Below the pieces are notes generated by a model. That model had not been told where the DNA came from. It did no database searches and worked only from the letters and a program-made list of their open reading frames with translations. A program made the position numbers and the translations under genes. 64,000 nt of DNA from Harmonia axyridis (lineage: Eukaryota > Arthropoda > Insecta > Coleoptera > Coccinellidae). The first letter of the stretch is position 1. Each line of letters opens with the position of its first letter. Where the stretch lies: positions 28,002,001 through 28,066,000 of the forward strand of contig NC_059504.1 of assembly GCF_914767665.1 (NCBI RefSeq), given 5' to 3'. Below, one piece after another: positions 56,740-64,000 of the stretch.

Positions 56740-57282
56740 ATGGATAACAAGGTGATATTGAAAAAAAGATTGGCAAAACTGAAGAATTATTCGAACAATA
56801 TGAGAAGAACATTACATCTCAAAAACCTTATTAGCAATATAAGAAAACTTTCAGTTGAAGAATTGAATGAAATTGTTAATATCAAGAAGAACGATAATAA
56901 GGAAAATAATCAACTAGACAATTATTTGGGTATTTTGTGTGTGAATTGCCCTGAGGATGAAGATGAAAGAAGAAAAGGCGAAGAACTGGCTAAAGAACAT
57001 TTGGATTTATGTTTGCAAAGGGCATACCTTTTCAAAAAAATGCTTGAATTTCCGGTATTCCAGATGAAAAATGGATTTCCGGTAATCAAATTTAACCAAT
57101 ATGATGTGTCTTTGAGACAAGGAAATGTTATTCTACCCAGAAAACATTATTTCTACCACACCTTACCAAATCGTGCAAAAAAATGCTATAATGATGAAAC
57201 GATAGAATCAATGGCAGATTGGTTAATAACAAATAGTGCTTCCATAAATTATGACCAATTATATGAACAATTGTTAAATTAA
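56740..57282 (+). CDS. 180-residue unrecognised protein, unit 29
   Basis: Asn62Tyr, shared with unit 27. Confidence 0.65.
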   Translation: MDNKVILKKRLAKLKNYSNNMRRTLHLKNLISNIRKLSVEELNEIVNIKKNDNKENNQLDNYLGILCVNCPEDEDERRKGEELAKEHLDLCLQRAYLFKKMLEFPVFQMKNGFPVIKFNQYDVSLRQGNVILPRKHYFYHTLPNRAKKCYNDETIESMADWLITNSASINYDQLYEQLLN

Positions 57283-58095
57283 TTTAAATTTGTCTTTATA
57301 ATATTTCTGTATATATTTGTATAATTTTTTCTACTGTATATAGTTTTTCATTTGAAATTTTCAATAAATTCTTCTTTCTGAGATTGTCTATTGAATCTTA
57401 TTCTTCAATTTAGGATTTGATCCTTTTATCCTTGATATCCATATCTCGGTGAAATAGAAATTTCACCGATATTTTCATTCTGTCCATTACATATGTTTAT
57501 CTTTTCTAAGATAAACATTTCTAATGGACAGATTGAGAATATCAGTCCTGCCTAGACATAATTACTTCTAATGCTTAGAAATCCAAAAAAATTGGAATGA
57601 AAGTCCGGTCAACTCCTGAATGCCCGCTATATTGAGTGAGAAAAAAAATGGAATCGGAAGAAATAATAAAGGAAAAACGTGTTTTTTTCATCTCAGGAAT
57701 ATTAGGTTGAAATAAATGTATTGGCTGGTTAAAAATTTTAAGTTCGTTTGAAGATGGAAAATTTTTAGATAAGTAATTTTAGAATTAATTAGTTATTAGA
57801 GTTAATAGTTTCATTTCCACTTTTTCATTTTTGATGAAATTCTTCTAATTTCACGAATTGAGTTCTGGAACCCTGAGAAAAGTCATTAGGATATTAAAAA
57901 GTCGAAATTTTATAACGGTTATGCGCACTAGTCACGACGTCTAACATTTCAGAAGGTAACATTTCTATAAGCATTACAATAAATTTCCTTACGAAATCTT
58001 TTCTCCAAATTCGTACTTTGTGTGTGTATAAATATTTTTTATTAATTTCTCAAGTCAAAATAAAAAGTTAATAATCTCATTCTGTTATATGTTAT

Positions 58096-58341
58096 ATGTC
58101 GACCTTCAAAAGTTACCGCACAAGGCTTCAGCATATTCAGCGGGCTGGTAAATTCGTCGCTGTGTATATGAAACTTATCAAAATATCTAAAAGTAAGTTG
58201 CACATCATAATTTCAAAATTTCCTCGAAATTTTGTAGCTAACATTAAAAATGATTCAAATCCATATCATTCATCTGAGAAAAAAATTTTTAATCACCACC
58301 CATTAGAATTGATAAATAGGTACTTAATGGACTTTCTCTGA
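58096..58341 (+). CDS. 81-codon ORF, unit 30
   Basis: Identical in protein to unit 23. Confidence 0.3.
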   Translation: MSTFKSYRTRLQHIQRAGKFVAVYMKLIKISKSKLHIIISKFPRNFVANIKNDSNPYHSSEKKIFNHHPLELINRYLMDFL

Positions 58342-58597
58342 AGACCCTTTGTGAAAAGGTATATAAACAAATTTCAATTCAGCAATAACTTCAGTTAGTT
58401 TAGTTATGTTAAGGCTTACAGAGGAAGAAGAAGAATTCCTGTAATTCTACTCGATGCTTTCTCGCACTATGGTCCCACCTGTAGAGAGTGCTTACACACG
58501 TTCAAGTTACTTCAATCAAGTAGGCTGTGCATTGATTATTTGCCACGAAAATAGTTTCATATTTTTTTTAAATTGAAAAAAGTGGGAATATAACAAA

Positions 58598-59139
58598 ATG
58601 GATAACAAGGTGATATTGAAAAAAAGATTGGCAAAACTGAAGAATTATTCGAACAATATGAGAAGAACATTACATCTCAAAAACCTTATTAGCAATATAA
58701 GAAAACTTTCCGTTGAAGAATTGAATGAAATTGTTAATATCAAGAAGAACGATAATAAGGAAAATAATCAACTAGACAATAATTTGGGTATTTTGTGTGT
58801 GAATTGCCCTGAGGATGAAGATGAAAGAAGAAAAGGCGAAGAACTGGCTAAAGAACATTTGGATTTATGTTTGCAAAGGGCATACCTTTTCAAAAAAATG
58901 CTTGAATTTCCGGTATTCCAGATGAAAAATGGATTTCCGGTAATCAAATTTAACCAATATGATGTGTCTTTGAGACAAGGAAATGTTATTCTACCCAGAA
59001 AACATTATTTCTACCACACCTTACCAAATCGTGCAAAAAATGCTATAATGATGAAACGATAGAATCAATGGCAGATTGGTTAATAACAAATAGTGCTTCC
59101 ATAAATTATGACCAATTATATGAACAATTGTTAAATTAA
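58598..59139 (+). pseudogene. 180-residue gene with frameshift, unit 30
   Basis: Loss of one A from an A7 run near 59035 shifts the frame after Lys147; translation ends at 59062 after 154 residues, losing the C-terminal helix region. A single-base homopolymer change could also be a sequencing error. Confidence 0.75.
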
Positions 59140-59952
59140 TTTAAATTTGTCTTTATAATATTTCTGTATATATTTGTATAATTTTTTCTACTGTATATAG
59201 TTTTTCATTTGAAATTTTCAATAAATTCTTCTTTCTGAGATTGTCTATTGAATCTTATTCTTCAATTTAGGATTTGATCCTTTTATCCTTGATATCCATA
59301 TCTCGGTGAAATAGAAATTTCACCGATATTTTCATTCTGTCCATTACATATGTTTATCTTTTCTAAGATAAACATTTCTAATGGACAGATTGAGAATATC
59401 AGTCCTGCCTAGACATAATTACTTCTAATGCTTAGAAATCCAAAAAAATTGGAATGAAAGTCCGGTCAACTCCAGAATGCCCGCTATATTGAGTGAGAAA
59501 AAAAATGGAATCGGAAGAAATAATAAAGGAAAAACGTGTTTTTTTCATCTCAGGAAAATTAGGTTGAAATAAATGTATTGGCTGGTTAAAAATTTTAAGT
59601 TCGTTTGAAGATGGAAAATTTTTAGATAAGTAATTTTAGATTTAATTAGTTATTAGAGTTAATAGTTTCATTTCCACTTTTTCATTTTTGATGAAATTCT
59701 TCTAATTTCCCGAATTGAGTTCTGGCACCCTGAGAAAAGTCATTAGGATATTAAAAAGTCGAAATTTTATAACGGTTATGCGCACTAGTCACGACGTCTA
59801 ACATTTCAGAAGGTAACATTTCTATAAGCATTACAATAAATTTCCTTACGAAATCTTTTCTCCAAATTCGTACTTTGTGTGTGTATAAATATTTTTTATT
59901 AATTTCTCAAGTCAAAATAAAAAGTTAATAATCTCATTCTGTTATATGTTAT

Positions 59953-60198
59953 ATGTCGACCTTCAAAAGTTACCGCACAAGGCTTCAGCATATTCAGCGG
60001 GCTGGTAAATTCGTCGCTGTGTATATGAAACTTATCAAAATATCTAAAAGTAAGTTGCACTTCATAATTTCAAAATTTCCTCGAAATTTTGTAGCTAACA
60101 TTAAAAATGATTCAAATCCATATCATTCATCTGAGAAAAAAATTTTTAATCACCACCCATTAGAATTGATAAATAGGTACTTAATGGACTTTCTCTGA
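59953..60198 (+). CDS. 81-codon ORF, unit 31
   Basis: Ile37Phe. Confidence 0.3.
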   Translation: MSTFKSYRTRLQHIQRAGKFVAVYMKLIKISKSKLHFIISKFPRNFVANIKNDSNPYHSSEKKIFNHHPLELINRYLMDFL

Positions 60199-60454
60199 AG
60201 ACCCTTTGTGAAAAGGTATATAAACAAATTTCAATTCAGCAATAACTTCAGTTAGTTTAGTTATGTTAAGGCTTACAGAGGAAGAAGAAGAATTCCTGTA
60301 ATTCTACTCGATGCTTTCTCGCACTATGGTCCCACCTGTAGAGAGTGCTTACACACGTTCAAGTTACTTCAATCAAGTAGGCTGTGCATTGATTATTTGC
60401 CACGAAAATAGTTTCATATTTTTTTTAAATTGAAAAAAGTGGGAATATAACAAA

Positions 60455-60997
60455 ATGGATAACAAGGTGATATTGAAAAAAAGATTGGCAAAACTGAAGA
60501 ATTATTCGAACAATATGAGAAGAACATTACATCTCAAAAACCTTATTAGCAATATAAGAAAACTTTCCGTTGAAGAATTGAATGAAATTGTTAATATCAA
60601 GAAGAACGATAATAAGGAAAATAATCAACTAGACCATAATTTGGGTATTTTGTGTGTGAATTGCCCTGAGGATGAAGATGAAAGAAGAAAAGGCGAAGAA
60701 CTGGCTAAAGAACATTTGGATTTATGTTTGCAAAGGGCATACCTTTTCAAAAAAATGCTTGAATTTCCGGTATTCCAGATGAAAAATGGATTTCCGGTAA
60801 TCAAATTTAACCAATATGATGTGTCTTTGAGACAAGGAAATGTTATTCTACCCAGAAAACATTATTTCTACCACACCTTACCAAATCGTGCAAAAAAATG
60901 CTATAATGATGAAACGATAGAATCAATGGCAGATTGGTTAATAACAAATAGTGCTTCCATAAATTATGACCAATTATATGAACAATTGTTAAATTAA
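60455..60997 (+). CDS. 180-residue unrecognised protein, unit 31
   Basis: Asn61His, otherwise reference. Confidence 0.65.
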   Translation: MDNKVILKKRLAKLKNYSNNMRRTLHLKNLISNIRKLSVEELNEIVNIKKNDNKENNQLDHNLGILCVNCPEDEDERRKGEELAKEHLDLCLQRAYLFKKMLEFPVFQMKNGFPVIKFNQYDVSLRQGNVILPRKHYFYHTLPNRAKKCYNDETIESMADWLITNSASINYDQLYEQLLN

Positions 60998-61810
60998 TTT
61001 AAATTTGTCTTTATAATATTTCTGTATATATTTGTATAATTTTTTCTACTGTATATAGTTTTTCATTTGAAATTTTCAATAAATTCTTCTTTCTGAGATT
61101 GTCTATTGAATCTTATTCTTCAATTTAGGATTTGATCCTTTTATCCTTGATATCCATATCTCGGTGAAATAGAAATTTCACCGATATTTTCATTCTGTCC
61201 ATTACATATGTTTATCTTTTCTAAGATAAACATTTCTAATGGACAGATTGAGAATATCAGTCCTGCCTAGACATAATTACTTCTAATGCTTAGAAATCCA
61301 AAAAAATTGGAATGAAAGTCCGGTCAACTCCAGAATGCCCGCTATATTGAGTGAGAAAAAAAATGGAATCGGAAGAAATAATAAAGGAAAAACGTGTTTT
61401 TTTCATCTCAGGAATATTAGGTTGAAATAAATGTATTGGCTGGTTAAAAATTTTAAGTTCGTTTGAAGATGGAAAATTTTTAGATAAGTAATTTTAGATT
61501 TAATTAGTTATTAGAGTTAATAGTTTCATTTCCACTTTTTCATTTTTGATGAAATTCTTCTAATTTCCCGAATTGAGTTCTGGAACCCTGAGAAAAGTCA
61601 TTAGGATATTAAAAAGTCGAAATTTTATAACGGTTATGCGCACTAGTCACGACGTCTAACATTTCAGAAGGTAACATTTCTATAAGCATTACAATAAATT
61701 TCCTTACGAAATCTTTTCTCCAAATTCGTACTTTGTGTGTGTATAAATATTTTTTATTAATTTCTCAAGTCAAAATAAAAAGTTAATAATCTCATTCTGT
61801 TATATGTTAT

Positions 61811-62056
61811 ATGTCGACCTTCAAAAGTTACCGCACAAGGCTTCAGCATATTCAGCGGGCTGGTAAATTCGTCGCTGTGTATATGAAACTTATCAAAATA
61901 TCTAAAAGTAAGTTGCACATCATAATTTCAAAATTTCCTCGAAATTTTGTAGCTAACATTAAAAATGATTCAAATCCATATCATTCATCTGAGAAAAAAA
62001 TTTTTAATCACCACCCATTAGAATTGATAAATAGGTACTTAATGGACTTTCTCTGA
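61811..62056 (+). CDS. 81-codon ORF, unit 32
   Basis: Identical in protein to unit 23. Confidence 0.3.
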   Translation: MSTFKSYRTRLQHIQRAGKFVAVYMKLIKISKSKLHIIISKFPRNFVANIKNDSNPYHSSEKKIFNHHPLELINRYLMDFL

Positions 62057-62312
62057 AGTCCCTTTGTGAAAAGGTATATAAACAAATTTCAATTCAGCAA
62101 TAACTTCAGTTAGTTTAGTTATGTTAAGGCTTACAGAGGAAGAAGAAGAATTCCTGTAATTCTACTCGATGCTTTCTCGCACTATGGTCCCACCTGTAGA
62201 GAGTGCTTACACACGTTCAAGTTACTTCAATCAAGTAGGCTGTGCATTGATTATTTGCCACGAAAATAGTTTCATATTTTTTTTAAATTGAAAAAAGTGG
62301 GAATATAACAAA

Positions 62313-62855
62313 ATGGATAACAAGGTGATATTGAAAAAAAGATTGGCAAAACTGAAGAATTATTCGAACAATATGAGAAGAACATTACATCTCAAAAACC
62401 TTATTAGCAATATAAGAAAACTTTCCGTTGAAGAATTGAATGAAATTGTTAATATCAAGAAGAACGATAATAAGGAAAATAATCAACTAGACAATAATTT
62501 GGGTATTTTGTGTGTGAATTGCCCTGAGGATGAAGATGAAAGAAGAAAAGGCGAAGAACTGGCTAAAGAACATTTGGATTTATGTTTGCAAAGGGCATAC
62601 CTTTTCAAAAAAATGCTTGAATTTCCGGTATTCCAGATGAAAAATGGATTTCCGGTAATCAAATTTAACCAATATGATGTGTCTTTGAGACAAGGAAATG
62701 TTATTCTACCCAGAAAACATTATTTCTACCACACCTTACCAAATCGTGCAAAAAAATGCTATAATGATGAAACGATAGAATCAATGGCAGATTGGTTAAT
62801 AACAAATAGTGCTTCCATAAATTATGACCAATTATATGAACAATTGTTAAATTAA
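62313..62855 (+). CDS. 180-residue unrecognised protein, unit 32
   Basis: Reference protein; last complete copy in the window. Confidence 0.65.
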   Translation: MDNKVILKKRLAKLKNYSNNMRRTLHLKNLISNIRKLSVEELNEIVNIKKNDNKENNQLDNNLGILCVNCPEDEDERRKGEELAKEHLDLCLQRAYLFKKMLEFPVFQMKNGFPVIKFNQYDVSLRQGNVILPRKHYFYHTLPNRAKKCYNDETIESMADWLITNSASINYDQLYEQLLN

Positions 62856-63668
62856 TTTAAATTTGTCTTTATAATATTTCTGTATATATTTGTATAATTT
62901 TTTCTACTGTATATAGTTTTTCATTTGAAATTTTCAATAAATTCTTCTTTCTGAGATTGTCTATTGAATCTTATTCTTCAATTTAGGATTTGATCCTTTT
63001 ATCCTTGATATCCATATCTCGGTGAAATAGAAATTTCACCGATATTTTCATTCTGTCCATTACATATGTTTATCTTTTCTAAGATAAACATTTCTAATGG
63101 ACAGATTGAGAATATCAGTCCTGCCTAGACATAATTACTTCTAATGCTTAGAAATCCAAAAAAATTGGAATGAAAGTCCGGTCAACTCCAGAATGCCCGC
63201 TATATTGAGTGAGAAAAAAAATGGAATCGGAAGAAATAATAAAGGAAAAACGTGTTTTTTTCATCTCAGGAATATTAGGTTGAAATAAATGTATTGGCTG
63301 GTTAAAAATTTTAAGTTCGTTTGAAGATGGAAAATTTTTAGATAAGTAATTTTAGATTTAATTAGTTATTAGAGTTAATAGTTTCATTTCCACTTTTTCA
63401 TTTTTGATGAAATTCTTCTAATTTCCCGAATTGAGTTCTGGAACCCTGAGAAAAGTCATTAGGATATTAAAAAGTCGAAATTTTATAACGGTTATGCGCA
63501 CTAGTCACGACGTCTAACATTTCAGAAGGTAACATTTCTATAAGCATTACAATAAATTTCCTTACGAAATCTTTTCTCCAAATTCGTACTTTGTGTGTGT
63601 ATAAATATTTTTTATTAATTTCTCAAGTCAAAATAAAAAGTTAATAATCTCATTCTGTTATATGTTAT

Positions 63669-63914
63669 ATGTCGACCTTCAAAAGTTACCGCACAAGGCT
63701 TCAGCATATTCAGCGGGCTGGTAAATTCGTCGCTGTGTATATGAAACTTATCAAAATATCTAAAAGTAAGTTGCACATCATAATTTCAAAATTTCCTCGA
63801 AATTTTGTAGCTAACATTAAAAATGATTCAAATCCATATCATTCATCTGAGAAAAAAATTTTTAATCACCACCCATTAGAATTGATAAATAGGTACTTAA
63901 TGGACTTTCTCTGA
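63669..63914 (+). CDS. 81-codon ORF, unit 33
   Basis: Identical in protein to unit 23. The window ends inside the short upstream ORF that follows, so the 180-codon ORF of this unit is not seen. Confidence 0.3.
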   Translation: MSTFKSYRTRLQHIQRAGKFVAVYMKLIKISKSKLHIIISKFPRNFVANIKNDSNPYHSSEKKIFNHHPLELINRYLMDFL

Positions 63915-64000
63915 AGACCCTTTGTGAAAAGGTATATAAACAAATTTCAATTCAGCAATAACTTCAGTTAGTTTAGTTATGTTAAGGCTTACAGAGGAAG

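Larger units (their letters stand above)
52391..64000 (+). repeat. Tandem array of 1,858-bp units, right segment (rest of unit 27 to partial unit 33)
   Basis: The array continues after the retrotransposon. Units begin at 53879 (28), 55731 (29), 57589 (30), 59446 (31), 61304 (32) and 63162 (33, only 839 bp seen). These units share a variant set with units 23-26: Arg16 in the 81-codon ORF, a TAA rather than TGA stop in the short upstream ORF (except unit 27), and an A-to-G change about 30 bp after the polyadenylation signal. Unit 28 is 1,852 bp because of a 7-bp contraction and a 1-bp insertion; unit 30 is 1 bp short. Confidence 0.98.

Noticed and set aside
1..64000. Concatemer of a small circular DNA virus
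   Set aside because: No replication initiator or capsid-like protein is recognisable in the 1,858-bp unit, and the copies have diverged individually, as in a chromosomal array.
1..64000. CRISPR array or histone/rRNA cluster
   Set aside because: The repeat is far too long and contains no spacers, and none of its ORFs resembles a histone nor any segment an rRNA.

Overview
The window is almost entirely one head-to-tail tandem array. A 1,858-bp, AT-rich unit is repeated about 33 times on the + strand, from base 1 to base 64000, and the array runs off both ends. Units 1-32 are complete apart from two anomalies: unit 16 carries a 592-bp deletion and unit 27 is split by a retrotransposon. Unit 33 is cut by the window edge. 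Copies look about 98-99% identical by eye. The window appears to come from a eukaryotic nuclear genome, probably an arthropod. The reasons are a full-length non-LTR retrotransposon with a PHD-finger ORF1, arthropod-style TATA plus initiator core promoters, AATAAA polyadenylation signals and the lack of any bacterial signal. The species cannot be named from this sequence.

Each unit reads like a small RNA polymerase II gene cassette. In unit 1 coordinates it has: a TATAAATA box (439-446); an 81-codon ORF of doubtful status (508-753) containing a perfect splice-donor match; a TATATAAA box (772-779) with a consensus initiator TCAGTT 33 bp downstream (803-808); a 12-codon upstream ORF (818-856); a 40-codon ORF in the same frame (866-988); the main 180-codon ORF (1010-1552); an AATAAA signal (1633-1638); and a structured region with a 24-nt hairpin (1716-1739) and a 76-nt near-perfect inverted repeat (1738-1813). 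I do not recognise the 180-residue protein. It has a basic N-terminus, an acidic patch and a possible C-x2-C-x16-H-x3-C metal-binding arrangement kept in every intact copy. 28 of 32 copies are intact.

Shared variants show how the array grew. Units 7/10, 8/11, 12/19, 16/17, 20-22 and 26/28 pair up, which points to duplication of multi-unit blocks, unequal exchange and local conversion. Units 2-7 and 9 form a left-hand variant group, and units 23-33 a right-hand one.

Bases 48092-52390 hold a 4,299-bp CR1/Jockey-like non-LTR retrotransposon inserted in unit 27. It has a 5' UTR, ORF1 (PHD finger, coiled coil, RRM-like region), ORF2 (APE-type endonuclease and reverse transcriptase), an AATAAA signal, a TTATTAT-repeat tail and a 7-bp target-site duplication. 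ORF2 has no ATG before its endonuclease domain. Removing the element and one duplication copy restores a unit of the expected length.
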